A stretch of DNA of 64,000 nt from Gnetum montanum (taxonomy: Eukaryota; Streptophyta; Gnetopsida; Gnetales; Gnetaceae). The stretch is taken from positions 62,532 to 126,531 of the forward strand of contig MNCI01027477.1 of assembly GCA_015680685.1 (NCBI GenBank), given 5' to 3'. Under the pieces are notes generated by a model, which had not been told where the DNA came from, searched no databases, and saw nothing but the letters and a program-made list of their open reading frames with translations. The position numbers and the translations under genes are program-made. Position 1 is the first letter of the stretch. Each line of letters begins with the position of its first letter. Below, piece after piece: positions 22,812-34,140 of the stretch.

Positions 22812-24095
22812 TATAGCGATAGAAAACGTTGGTGGCTGGAAACACCGAGAGGTCTTCAGGCGCATAGCCTAACCCCGAATCCGTGTGAGGGCGGTGCTGG
22901 AGAAAACGGATTCAGGGTGCCCTGGATGGTCTTGTTAATCAAATAGGAACTTAATAGGTGTATAATAACCCTTTTGCAAACAATGACTTTAAATTTAACA
23001 CCTAATGGTAAAATAAAAGAAAATGTAATGTGCACAGTAGTAGAAACGTGCTAAAGCATGTAACGGAACTAAACACGATTGAATGCTTTACAATGCTAAA
23101 AAATAAACATTGTAATCAGATAAAAAGAGAGTTTGAATAAGAAGATGCACCACCCTAAAAAAAGGGGTATAGGTATATAGAGTGTACAATAGGTACAGTA
23201 GGAACACAATCACAGCCTCGATGGTGTTGGGCTATGAAATCTATTGCTCACTGTGATAAACTGTGCCTGTTGGATCGGTAGTCACAATGAACTGCACGAT
23301 GTTCCACTAGGCTACAATGTACCATGTGGTGTAGTTGTGCCTCTCTATCAGTGTTGTGTGCTCTGGGTCTCGTTTGCCCACCGAGCTAGGTGCCAAGATG
23401 CCAAAATGTCAAATGCCTTGCTGGTGAAGAAATGGAATCCTCCCCTCTTTTTTCCCCACCGTTTTTCAAAAGAAGGTGTAGAGGTATTTATAGGGTTATG
23501 GTTCGTCCAAAATGTGGATCAGGTGCCATGTGGCAGTGCAGTGGATGTTACACTATACTGTTACGTTGCACTGTAGCGCTACGCTATGCACTGTAGTGCT
23601 AGGTATTTTACTATAGCGCTATGCTATGCACTGTAGCACTAGGTATTGCACTGTAGTGCTACGCTACGCTACATAGCATAGTAGGGTGTTACACTATAGC
23701 AGTACACTATGCACTGTAGCACTACACTACATAGCATAGCAGGGTGTTACACTGTAGCGCTACACTACACTGTAGTGCTACGCTATGCATTGTAGCGCTA
23801 CACTATGCTACACTACATAGCGTAGTAGGGTGCAGAAAGTGCCATCGTTCTGACACTTAGAAAAATCTTGCAAATTTGGTACTTGGTGTTGTGCTATGCT
23901 ATGCTACGTAGCGTAGCAGGGTCCAAAAAGTGTCATCATTCTAACACTTATAAAAGTCTTGCAAATCTGGTAGTTAGTGCTATGCTACTCTACGCTACGC
24001 TACATAGCATAGCAGGGTGTAGAAAGTTCCATTGCTCTGACACTTAGAAAAATCTACAGTCGAGATGCCGAGACCCAAAATTTTGTGGTGTTTCA
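22812..24095 (-). repeat. 5' LTR of element A
   Basis: About 1284 bp, ending GGTGTTTCA at 24095 beside the GGGAT duplication. TATAAATA on the minus strand is at 23492-23484. The palindromic U3 array lies at 23545-24010. Confidence 0.9.
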
Positions 24096-24137
24096 GGGAT
24101 GTTGAAACTTGAAAACTTGCTTTTAGAAATATTTACT

Positions 24138-24248
24138 CCCAAGATGTATAGTCAAACTTAGAACTTTATAACTTAACAATATCCATTAGAATCGAACCCA
24201 AAACTCTAACCTTTCAAAGGAGAAGTTTTACTACTAAGCCAACACCTT
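24138..24248 (-). repeat. tRNA-derived SINE-like copy 1
   Basis: On the minus strand GGTGTTGGCTTAGTAGTAA gives an A-box-like head and GGGTTCGATTCTA a perfect B-box, followed by a tail containing TTAAGTTATAAAGTTCTA. The same tail follows copies 3 and 5. There is no closing acceptor stem, so it is not a tRNA gene. Confidence 0.65.
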
Positions 24249-24302
24249 ATTATAGAAAATACAATACATTACAAGTATTATATAATAATATAATAATAGT
24301 AT

Positions 24303-24362
24303 TGTAATGGTCAAGACACTCATCTCTTAATTAGGAGCCTATGAATTTAATTCTTACCTTGC
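24303..24362 (+). repeat. tRNA-derived SINE-like copy 2 (degenerate)
   Basis: Reads AATGGTCAAGACACTC then ATGAATTTAATTC at the A- and B-box positions. Weak alone, but in line with its neighbours. Confidence 0.35.
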
Positions 24363-24554
24363 TTATAAGTATAATAGTAGTGGAGTAACCTTGTAATGGG
24401 ATACTCTTATTAGTGGGTCACATCTACCTTGCTCTAGAAAGAAGGTTGCACTCTCTATTAGTCCTTATGTCCATTTCTCAGTCTAAGAAAAAAATGAAAA
24501 AAAAATATCATATAAGCATGCTCCATGAGATTGAACTTGCAACTTTCAATAATT

Positions 24555-24652
24555 AGGTGTTAGTCTAGTGGTAAGACTCTTGATTTAACATCTCCAAGTA
24601 ATGGGTTTGATTTTTGGTAGGTAATTTTGAGTTATAAAGTTATAATTAAATT
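24555..24652 (+). repeat. tRNA-derived SINE-like copy 3
   Basis: GGTGTTAGTCTAGTGGTAAG (A-box), then GGGTTTGATTTTTGG (B-box, decayed), then the tail TTTGAGTTATAAAGTTATA. Nearly the same head as copy 5. Confidence 0.65.
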
Positions 24653-24758
24653 ATATTACTATTCTTTTAGGGTTCCAACATGTTCACCTTCCCCCCTCCC
24701 CTTTTCTAAACTTGCAACTTGCACATCACAACAACAAGCTCTAACCAAATAAGTAATA

Positions 24759-24824
24759 TATGTTAGCCTAGTACTACGAGTCTTGGCCTAGTAATCCTAG
24801 GTTATAGGTTTGATTCACATAAGT
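24759..24824 (+). repeat. tRNA-derived SINE-like copy 4 (head only)
   Basis: TGTTAGCCTAGTACTACGAG and AGGTTTGATTCACA match the head of copy 5, without the shared tail. Confidence 0.5.
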
Positions 24825-24941
24825 AGCACTGTACTTCAAGCCAGGTATTATTCCTTTTTTTTCTTGTGCTTGTTAAGTTAGGCAATGCTTCAATGGTGCA
24901 ATGTGTCCTAGATGTAGGATCATTTATACGTAAGTAACAAT

Positions 24942-25042
24942 GAGGTGTTAGCCTAGTGGTAAGACTCTTGCCCTAGAAACTCTGGGTCATGGGTTTAATT
25001 CCAATGGGCAATATTGAGTTATAAAGTTCTATGTTAACTATA
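24942..25042 (+). repeat. tRNA-derived SINE-like copy 5
   Basis: GGTGTTAGCCTAGTGGTAAG, then GGGTTTAATTCCAATGGGC, then the tail TTGAGTTATAAAGTTCTA. It is the best-preserved plus-strand copy. The middle can be drawn as tRNA arms but lacks an acceptor stem. Confidence 0.7.
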
Positions 25043-25164
25043 TATCTTCAGGTGTACCTATGTTTTAATTATTTTAGGTTTTGACACCTCATTTTTATAC
25101 ATAAGCATGTAATGTCAATCATTTGTAAGTGAACTCCTAATTTTGATGTTCAATTTGAAGAATA

Positions 25165-25502
25165 TGCTAAAGTTTCAATCTTGCAAATCAACAATTTCTG
25201 TTATAGACACTCAAAAGTTTTATTTCAAACCTCTTTTTTTTTTTTTTTTGCTAAATTTGAATCATAAAATAAATTTCAATTGATTTGAAGTTTCATAGGC
25301 TAATTGAATCTAGAACAAGCTATCCAATAAGCATAATATTAGCCCAAAAATCATCTGGATCATGTAGATATCGAAAGAATATAAGAAAAAAAAATAATAT
25401 TTCTCAACTTGGTCACCCACATCATCTAATATATTGTGCTACCAAAAATTTGCAAAAGTAAAAAATATTTTTGAATCTTCTTATATCGAACAAATATCTA
25501 CA
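25165..25502 (+). repeat. 5' LTR remnant of the Copia element (U5 part)
   Basis: From GCAAATCAACAATTTCT onward it aligns with the right-hand LTR at 49210-49514, through the TTCTCAACTTGGTCACC segment to its end ATATCTACA. The U3 is missing: upstream is the SINE cluster, so the LTR is truncated on the left. Confidence 0.7.
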
Positions 25503-25504
25503 AT

Positions 25505-25516
25505 CGGTATTAGAGC
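25505..25516 (+). other. Primer-binding site of the Copia element
   Basis: CGGTATTAGAGC follows the LTR. It is two transitions from TGGTATCAGAGC-type sites complementary to initiator tRNA-Met, the usual Copia primer. Confidence 0.7.
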
Positions 25517-25529
25517 CAAGAATGAAGCC

Positions 25530-26005
25530 ATGGGGAATATAAACAAGAATTTTCTAGCATGTTCCATTATCTATGATGATACAAAAAATTTCTTGGTATG
25601 GCAAAAATTAATACAAATGTTATTGAATTTTATTGATGTTTGGAGTATCCTGGACAAAGGTAGTGAAATTCTTAAAACATTAAACAAAAATCTAGAAAAT
25701 AAATTCAAGAAAATAATTAAAGAAGAACTAGCAAAAGGTATTATATGCAATTTAGTGTGTGGATGAGAAATGTAATTTCAAAATTGAAGACTAGCAAGGA
25801 AATGTGGCAATTCATCCAAGAAAAATATAAATATGAGGGCATAATTCAAAAAAAATTAGAAACTACAATAAATCAAGGAAGGAAAGCTCATACTCACAAA
25901 ACGAAGAAGAATGCAAACAAGGGGGATAAATCAAAAACTTCACAACACAAAAATTTAGAAGAGAAGCAAAGTAAGAAGTCAAAAATTAGAGGTCCAACAC
26001 CATAA
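25530..26005 (+). pseudogene. gag: gag of the Copia element
   Basis: ATG at 25530 starts MGNINKNFLACSIIYDDTKN then FLVWQKLIQMLLNFIDVWSI, the WxxxM-type start of Copia gag. A frameshift near 25750 leads into NVISKLKTSKEMWQFIQEKY, the conserved 'tAkemWd.l...y' region of this family, and a lysine-rich tail. No CCHC knuckle is seen. The gene is interrupted by one or two frameshifts but few stops. Confidence 0.75.
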
Positions 26006-26039
26006 AAAAATTAAGAAACTAATCTTTCATGCATTTTAC

Positions 26040-26366
26040 CATTCAAATAAGTAGCTATTAGAAATAGTTTGTGTAAATCACGTGACTTCAAGAATTGATG
26101 ACTTTACCAATATATCATTTAGAAAAGGCCTTGGAAAGCTATATTTTGAAGATGGTAGAGAACTCCAAATTCTTGGAAATGGTACAATAAATATCAATAT
26201 GAAATATGGAAATTATTTTGAAATAGAAATTGTATTTTATGTTTCAAATCTTAAAAAATCCTTGTTATCAATTGGCCAATTGACAAATGATGACTATAAA
26301 TTAGTATTTGATTAAAACACATTCATCATTTATGATGAAAATAATATGAAAGCCAAATTTGACATG
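26040..26366 (+). pseudogene. pol: Protease region of the Copia element
   Basis: The piece 26082-26315 reads GLGKLYFEDGRELQILGNGT and VSNLKKSLLSIGQLTNDDYK, which is the part of the Copia polyprotein just after the protease active site (the family pattern ends 'LlSvgQl'). Before it, where D-S-G-C is expected, I read E-I-V-C, so the catalytic aspartate is lost. The reading continues to 26366, where Y is inserted. Confidence 0.75.
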
Positions 26367-26371
26367 CTTAG

Positions 26372-27567
26372 TGATGAGAAGCAAGGTACCCCTACACTTA
26401 ACCATATGAATACAAGCATATACGCGTGATCTAGTCGAACTCCGCAGACAGAATAGTTGTGGCACCTAGACAATTATACATTGATCACAGTTCGTTGTCT
26501 TCCCACCTAGACTAGTATTTGCTTTGTCACATATGGTTTAGTCCAAAGTGAGGTGTATGATGTGATTCTAAACTAGGCTACTCCTAGATACAATGGGAAA
26601 CAATCTTGATTAAGCTAATAAGCAACATAAAGTAAAATCTAAGCTAGCCTAAGTGTGATGAGCATCTATCCTTAATCATCGTATACATCTTGGACCTCGT
26701 GTACTACTTCTGGGATTTCCAAGCACATATTACTTGAGAAATACTAGATAAACTACTAGGTTACCAAGTAGTTACACTTAAATATTCATGATTAAGTCGT
26801 ACTCATTCCGCATTAGCAATAGGAAGTGTAATTGATGATAAAGGAAATATTAATTAAATAGACAACAATAAATAATTAACAATTAAAGTAAATAAAAGCT
26901 AAGTAAATAAGAATGAAAGTGAGAGTAATTAATTGCTAAGTAGACTATGGTCTAATCTAGCCTAACACAAGTAATCGTTCCCACTTCCTGGACACATCCT
27001 GAACTTCATGCACACACTACTGGGCTATCAAACACTAGTCGTTTCTAAGCTACCAAGTGTCACATGTATGCTCGAAGGGGTCATGCTTGTGTAATTTAAT
27101 GATTTACTTAATTGATCAAAACGAATTATTGTGCTAATAACATAAATGTAAAGTGCATAAAATAAAATAAAATAAAGTAAATGCATAAGAAAATAAAATA
27201 AAAGAAATGTGTAAGAAAGAAAATCTCAAGTGCTACAAGGATGAATCAAAGAGCTCATATTTATTGCCAACACAATGGTGTGCTCAGGTACATCAATGCT
27301 TGAATAAAGATCCATCCACACTTAAACCTCCTACTGCAGGCACTTGGAAAATATTCTAACTTTCAAATAGATTGCAAGAGTTTCACTACTTGACTCCTAA
27401 AAGAATTCCCCTCAATTCTGCGCCTGGGCACTGTATTTATAGACTTGGGAGTAACTTCTCTAATAATTAGATTAACCCCTCTAATAATTAAAATAACTGC
27501 TAGAGTAACTACTAGAGTAATGGCTTTAATAATAACCACTTTAATAATTAGAGTAACAACTTCATCA
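26372..27567 (-). repeat. 3' LTR of element Y
   Basis: 1196 bp, TGATGAGAAGC to CTTCATCA on the plus strand, with the minus-strand TATAAATA at 27441-27433. Several AATAATTAGAGTAAC units lie between the TATA box and the U3 start (27460-27560). Confidence 0.9.
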
Positions 27568-27580
27568 TACCCCCACGATT
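27568..27580 (-). promoter_or_regulatory. Polypurine tract of element Y
   Basis: The minus strand reads AATCGTGGGGGTA next to the 3' LTR start TGATGAAG, the same tract as in X. Confidence 0.75.
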
Positions 27581-28977
27581 GAATGAAAACTCATCCTCGA
27601 GTACAAAAAAAGAGGAACAAGTTCTTTACAAAATATATTAGGGGGATGTGGAGTTATTTGACTGACATGCAAAGTGACATAGAGAAAATAGACAAATACA
27701 GAAGTGCCTAAGCATACAGTATTACAATTACATACAAAATTAATGTTCATGACAATTAGGAAAGAACACCAATGAATCCAAAGGACATCCAACCCCTCTT
27801 GGCAATAGAAGAATGAGGGAGAGGTAAAAGAGATCCAGCAGTCATGAATAATCTCTTGTGTGTGATATGGTTTCATCCTCCTTAGTGACGATAGTCCTGC
27901 TCCCAATCCATACTTCCCACTACAATCATAACAAAACCAAGGATTAGTATATATAGTACATAAATAATGGTTGGATACCTTGTCTCGTCGATGATTTTAT
28001 CTAGCCAAGTTGTGATTGTGATAGATGCTTACTTGATATTGTTAGTGGAAAGACTGATGAATGGGTTAAATAATAGAAACAATCCATACAATTTAGAGAG
28101 CTTGACACAAGGAGTAGTGGAAAGAGGGTATTCACAACAATAAAAAGAAATTCATTACAAATAGTTGTGAAGGTGCATACAATTTGGATGACATGAATGG
28201 GGCAAATAAAAAGAATTTGATTGTAACAATGTCTAAGGGTAAAGAACTTAATATAACCAAACCAAAAGATATGCATGTCGGTCCTCCCTAAAGTAGGCAC
28301 AGGCCTTTTATGCCCTTGCATAACTTCAAACCAAGCAGTCCATGGGCTCCATGGATGATTAATGATTATAGAAAGTTAAGTGAGAAAAATTGAAAGTAAC
28401 TAACTGAGAAACCAGACATGTCAAACTAGAACATTGAATTAAAACATGAAACTGGCAGTGAGTTGAGACATGGAAATCATAGATGGATGACAAAGAGAGT
28501 GGAATGGAGTTCCTAATTATGGTCACATACAGTCCCTTGTGCAGTTTGTGATTAAATGACTTGGTAGGATCCATCCTCAGTCTAGATCAAAACCAACCAC
28601 TTTTAGTGACTTTGCATCAACATTCTAAGGCAAGTGCATCCCCTAAGACACAATAATGCTTCCACAAAACAACCACCATTCCAAATAGGAGAGAAGTTAG
28701 GAAGTGTGAAAGGGCCTTAATTAGAGGAGACAAGACAAGTCTCATAACCAGTGCTTGTAGCCCTTTTATTTGGTCTAAGGGGTGTGCTTTGAATTCCCAT
28801 GCTGTTGTTTTTTTCTTTTCTTTTTTCTTTTTTTTTTGAATGGGAACCACACCATGCAAAGACCCATGCATTTTTTTCTTTTTTTGCATTTATTTTTTCT
28901 AAGGGGTATGCTTTGAATCCTCATCTTTCTCTCTATTTTTTTTATGATGAGGACCACACCATGCAAGGACTTATTTA
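27581..28977 (-). other. 3' non-coding region of element Y (left part)
   Basis: Homologous to H (1080-1900) and to X (37900-38900, reversed). It contains pyrimidine runs (28800-28840, 28870-28950) that give lysine-rich shadow frames on the minus strand. No gene. X is inserted at its right edge. Confidence 0.6.
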
Positions 28978-28982
28978 ACTTC

Positions 28983-29875
28983 TAATGAAGTGTTCAGTTG
29001 ATACATCAACTTGGCCACGTTAACAGAGCCTCATTGATGCGGCCTCATTGACATGACCCCGTCGACGTATCCCCTCATGCGTTAATGCGACCCCATTAAT
29101 GTAGAGTCTATCTCTTACTATAAATATGCGTGCACCCATAGCATTTATGGCATCTTTTGGAGTAGTTGTAGCTAAAATCTTGCAATTAGTTCCTGTAAGA
29201 GTTAGAATAGTTTCCAAGTGCCTGCAGTAGGTGTGAGAAAGGTGTATGGCTCTTTATTCAAGTGCTAATGTACCTAAGCCCATTGGTGTGACCAGTAATA
29301 AAGATGAACTTTTTAAGCATTTGTTGAAGCATTTGGATTTAATCACTTAAGCATTTTAATAGTTTAATATTTTAATGCTTTAATAATTTTAGAAGCTTTT
29401 ATTGTTATCATTTTACAGTTATTATCCTTTCATATTTTATGAGAACCATAGCCACGACCATCTTGAACATAAATTAAAATCTTGGTAACCTAGTGATGCT
29501 TAACATCTGGTAACCCAATAGTGATTAGGGTATGCTCAAGATGTGCACGGAAGATGGGATCAGTTACTTATGCTAGGGAGAGTTAAGCGATAGGATAGAA
29601 TAATTATAGATTACACAAATTTTCATTCCCTACAATTAAAGAATTAGACTTTAAAAGATAAAAAAAACCAATAAAAATCAATTTGCCTCAATCTCACTTA
29701 ACCATCGCTTTAGAACACCACAAGTGAGGTTGGGAAGACAACGACTATTCTAACTAGGTCTTGCTGGCTAGAGTTCAGTGTATGCAAGTGCTTGCAATCT
29801 GCAGAATTCAACTGAGTCATGTGTGAACACCTGTGATTCATATGGTTGGGTGTAGGGGTACCTTGCTGCTCATCA
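28983..29875 (+). repeat. 5' LTR of element X
   Basis: 893 bp. The start is TAATGAAG, with the expected TG mutated to TA; it ends CTCATCA. TATAAATA lies at 29119-29126. Upstream of it (29000-29100) are short GGCC/GTTAAC/GTCGAC words typical of these U3s. Roughly 87-95% like its partner, depending on the region. Confidence 0.9.
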
Positions 29876-29896
29876 TTGGCACCGTTTCCAGGGAAC
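29876..29896 (+). other. Primer-binding site of element X
   Basis: TTGGCACCGTTTCCAGGGA follows the LTR. It is three transitions from the Athila tRNA-Asp site TGGCGCCGTTGCCGGGGA. Confidence 0.85.
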
Positions 29897-30059
29897 TATT
29901 AGTCTTACATGTGCTATCTAGTCTTACCAAGATCATCACTCACTTCATTGCAATGGACCCAAGATAATGAAATCTACGCACGCTAGGTGGTTTAAGTAAA
30001 ACAATAAGGCACATCAGTTTAGTTGTTAGCTAACATCAAAATGTCTTCTTCTCATAGGT

Positions 30060-32560
30060 GAGATGGATCCAACCCACCAATGCCGCAGGAGTGTCGGGTG
30101 GTATATGTACATCCAGACGAGTATATCCCCAACTTCACCTTTATTCTACATCAGGATGAGCACCTATGATGGCGATACATGGAGGGTAACATCATATTAC
30201 CTCTTGATCAATCAGCTCCTAGAATGCTACTTCAAAACATTACTAGACTAGGCATTTAGGATCACAGTGTAGAATACATAATGAAGGATCATGACTATCG
30301 AGATTATTTTCCAACTGAGGCATAATGTGTGCAAGATCGGCAATAGGCGGAACACCATGAACACTTAAAGAGGAAATAGTTCAGTAACCCTTTGTTCTTG
30401 CAGAACTCGCATGACGATGAGGAACCTATTTTTCATGATTCCCATTCAGCCAAACCTTCTTTGATGTATTAAATCATCTAGTCCATTGTCCAAAGGAAAT
30501 AATCAAGTGACCAAGAGCACCAAGATGATGAAGGATTGCACAAGAAAGATCATCATCAAAGTAGAGGAGGAGATCAACACCATGGCAATGGTGGTTCTCC
30601 TTCCTCTTCTCCATCTTCTTGTTCCACCATGTCTTCACCAAGTTCTGACTTCAATCGCAACCGTAGTAGAAAAGATCAAGGTGATGGTGATTGAAAAGAC
30701 CAATAGGATCGCAAGGACCAACAGGGATGATGTGAGTAAAAGCATGACCAATCACATGAGTCTCACCATCAAGAAAGGAGAGTTAGCCAAAATTGTCACA
30801 GAAATCATGGCCAGCAACAAGACTATGACTCGGATGAACCACTGTTAGCTACTCAAAGCATGCTTAACATAGCTAAGGTGGTTTAAATACCTAGTAGGCA
30901 CTTGAAAGATAGTCAGATCAAGCACCTTAACATGAGAAATATCCCCAGATTTGAATGGGGATACAATTGTGATCCACCAACTTACTTGAAAGCATTCCAT
31001 GATGCTTATACCCTACAAAACATAGACAATGATTGGCAAAAACTCAAGCTATTCCCCCGAACAATCATCAAGGAAGTGGAAAGCTGGTACCATTCTTTGG
31101 AGCCGAAATAAATTAGGAGATGGAGTACAATGCTGCAAATTTTCAATGATAGGTATCAAACCTACTTTAGAGTGGCTAACCTGAGATGATAAATCCAAGG
31201 GTGGAAATAGGGTGGTCATGAACCCTTGAATGCAGCCATGGGTAGATATTACTCATTGTTACACTAATGCCCTTGTCATGGCTACTCTTAGCAGGAACAG
31301 CTCCACCATATCATAGATGGGCTTCGCTTTGAAACAAGAAAGACCTTGGGCATATATGCTCAAGGATGGCTATTTGAATTGAGGGCCCATCAGCTGTAAC
31401 ATCTCATTGAGAAGATGGCCAAAGAGGAAGGGGAATTAAGGAAAAAAGAGAGTGCAGAAGAGTATAATCAATACTTTTCCATCTGAAGGAAGGAAGCCCA
31501 ATTTTGTGAAAAGGAGGAAGAATCACCACTGGATGCAGTGGTGAACCAAAAAACCTTGCACATACAAAAATTTGCCTTTGAAATTCTAGCCAAGGTTGAC
31601 AAGATGTGGGACTCTTTGAATGAAAGGTTCCAAAGCATCCTAAAACTCATAGAGGAATCCAAAGAAAAAAGTAATGAACAAGATCAACAAAGGAGAAGAG
31701 AAGCTAAACATGCCTACCATAAAGGTAAGGGCAAAGTTGCAATGGTAGAATGGGTTGCAGACTCTGACACAAAGGAGGATGATGAATGTGACATATGCCA
31801 GTACAAACATCCTAAGGGGTGTTTCCCGATGGTGTCACATCTACAAGAGTCTAGGGTGTATACGATAAACCCTCGTTTGGCAAAAAATCAAACACCCTGA
31901 AGATTTTCTGATCTATAAGGCAATCCCATGCAGTTCCAACAGCTACAAGGATATTATCCTAGTCGCAACCCTACGAGTATTATCAGTAATGAAAACATCC
32001 ACAATCATGGGGGATGCCGCCTCCAAGGCAATAGTACCCTTACGATAGTCAAATCCTTATGGGTACTATTTTCAGCAACCTATCTCCCAACGGGACTCTT
32101 CTAGTTATGTGAAATTTCAAACTCATTACAACCCCCTAGAATACTTTCAAACATAGTCTCCATCACCTTGGGGGATAACCCACATCTATACTATCCTATG
32201 TTACCTTCTCTACCATCTCTACTCATCAACCCCCCACTCAGCTACCTCTTGCTCCACCTATGTAGGGAGAGATACCACCATAGCCATAGCAACGCAACGC
32301 CATGAGGGCTATCAACTTACAATTATCATCTCAATCGAGTGGACTAAAATAAAAACCATGGAAATGCCCTTTCTTCTAGCCCAATATCCCTAACATACCC
32401 TCACATTCACCTATGGCCAATGCCTCTAAACCTCCAATCACCTCCGCTATTCAACCCTTCAAGTAACCTTCAAGCCAAATACCCTCCATAGTACAAACTA
32501 TCATGCTCACACACGCAGTGATGTATTGGATAAAGGTAGGTCATCTTCCTTAGAAGTTGA
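30060..32560 (+). pseudogene. gag: gag of element X
   Basis: The N-terminal part reads HPDEYIPNFTFILHQDE in a frame about 40 bases into the region, as in H. A Gln/His/Asp/Ser-rich stretch follows (30490-30840). The gag core is at 30930-31110 (YLKAFHDAYTLQNIDNDW, LKLFPRTIIKEVESWYHSLE). A zinc-knuckle-like CDICQYKHPKGC lies near 31790 inside the open piece 31538-31900. A Pro/Gln/Ser-rich tail runs to about 32560. Stops and frame changes are frequent. The initiation codon is uncertain; the ATG at 30063 is in another frame. Confidence 0.75.
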
Positions 32561-32569
32561 CTGATCCAG

Positions 32570-33379
32570 GGAGTCCCCTCATATACCTTCAAGTGGCAAG
32601 AAATAAGCCATGCAAAGCTCCATTGGATTCGAGGTTAGGTGTCAATTTGATTTCACACAATATGTAAAAGGCTTGGAACCTTTCCTCAATGAAAAAAAGC
32701 AACATTTAGCTCGAGTTCGAGGACCAATCCATGACTTTATCCTTGGAATTGGTAGAAGATATCGTAACCACTATTTGTGGGTGGTCTTATCCTACTAACT
32801 TCCTAGTCATCTGGAGTGAAAATTGCAAGGGGGATTTCCCAATCATAATGGGGAGAGCCTAGCTTAGCATGGTGGATGCACGATTGGAACTTTGAGATCT
32901 TTCCCTTGAAATTTCAAAAGAAAATCCTTTTGGGAAGATCGAGAAGAAGTGTGTTCCATGCATCACATACAATGACTCAAGGTGCAACTGTGTGAAGCAA
33001 CTTTGGTCTGCTAAGTAGACATGTATTCAAGCATGCAATCAGTGTGCCAAAGAATCACAAGTTAAACAATTCCTATACATAGTAGCCATGAATTAAGAAG
33101 AAACCCAATGGCTGACCACTGACTCTAATAGTAGCACTTTATGCATGGAATCATCTGAGGGCCTTGTATGTGCCTATATGAAAAGCATGGATGAATTGGA
33201 AAAGGTCCATTAACAAGTCTCTATTTTTGATGACAGTGATGATTGGGGAAAGCTACAGATCCCTAATAGCTTTAGACAGGAGCCCTTGGAATTGAAAACC
33301 TTACTGGCCAATTTGGAATATGCATTCTTGTAGAATGGAAAGTCGGTAATCAGCAATGCCACTCTTGCTCTTGAGCAAA
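32570..33379 (+). pseudogene. pol: Aspartic protease and Cys-rich spacer of element X
   Basis: The protease active site reads KAPLDSRLGVNLISHNM near 32620, so the catalytic aspartate remains but the following S-G has become S-R. The end of the fold is GDFPIIMGRA near 32830. Next comes the spacer with CVPCITYNDSRCNCVKQLW, then about 10 residues, then ACNQCAKE (32950-33050). The same cysteines are found in H. Stops occur between them. Confidence 0.75.
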
Positions 33380-34140
33380 ACATGAAATTGTTGAAAATGA
33401 TGAACAAATGGATGGCTGCTTTTGCATGGTCATATCATGAATTAATGGGAGTTGATCCTAAGATATGCCAACATCATATCTATATTGACTCCATGAAGCC
33501 ACGACGACAACCACAAAGATGGTTGAACCCCAAACTAAAGCAAGTTTTCAAGGATGAAATTGAATAATTGTTGAAGGCAAGATTCATCTATTCTATTGCA
33601 GATAGTGAATGGGACAACCCACTTGTTATTGTGCCAAAGAAGGATGGAAAATGGAGGGTATGTATAGATTTTTGACTACTAAACATGGCAACCTTCAAGG
33701 ATCACTTCCCACTTTCATTTTTGGATCAAGTGTTGGATGCCATTACAGGGCATTGTTACTATAACTTTTTGGATGGTTATAGTGGCTATAACCAAATCCA
33801 AATCACACCCAAAGACTAGGCAAAAACAACATTTACAAGTCCCTAGGGGACTTTTGCATATAAGAAGATGCCCTTTGGCCTGTACAATGCACCTGCAACC
33901 TTTCAATGCCTTGTCCTTAGCATCTTTCAACAACAGATTGGTAATGGAGTAGAAGTATTCATGGATGACTTCTCTACCTATGGAGCAACATTTTAACAAG
34001 CCTTGAGAAATTTTTAAAAAGATGTGTGAAAACAAATTTATGGCTCAACTGGCAAAAGAGCCACTTGTTGGTCCAAGAGGGCATTGTTCTGGGGCACCAC
34101 ATTTAACAAGTAGGGATTAGTATAGATCCTAAAAAAATTA
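33380..34140 (+). pseudogene. pol: Reverse transcriptase of element X
   Basis: The frame gives NPLVIVPKKDGKWRVCIDF, FLDGYSGYNQIQITP, GTFAYKKMPFGLYNAPATF and the catalytic box FMDDFS (33955-33975), with both aspartates intact. Stops are at positions where the family has W, Q and R codons, mostly TAG. A frameshift follows at about 34010. The FMDDFS box and the wording around it are those of Athila-like RTs. Confidence 0.88.

Larger units (their letters stand above)
16046..24095 (-). mobile_element. Tat-like Ty3/Gypsy element A, gag-protease only
   Basis: LTRs at 16046-17372 and 22812-24095 are flanked by a perfect duplication GGGAT (16041-16045 and 24096-24100). On the minus strand the order is 5' LTR, leader, gag, protease, about 1.9 kb of non-coding repeats and 3' LTR. 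RT, RNase H and integrase are absent, so A depended on a partner such as B, whose gag, protease, 3' region and LTR ends it shares. LTR copies agree at roughly 85-90% by eye, so the insertion is old. Confidence 0.9.

Noticed and set aside
24942-25042. Functional tRNA gene
   Set aside because: The A- and B-box words are present, but no acceptor stem pairs and the same head recurs four times with a shared tail, so SINE-like is better.
28617-28966. Lysine-rich minus-strand ORFs
   Set aside because: They arise from pyrimidine runs in a non-coding region; there is no domain, and the matching runs in H and X do not stay open.
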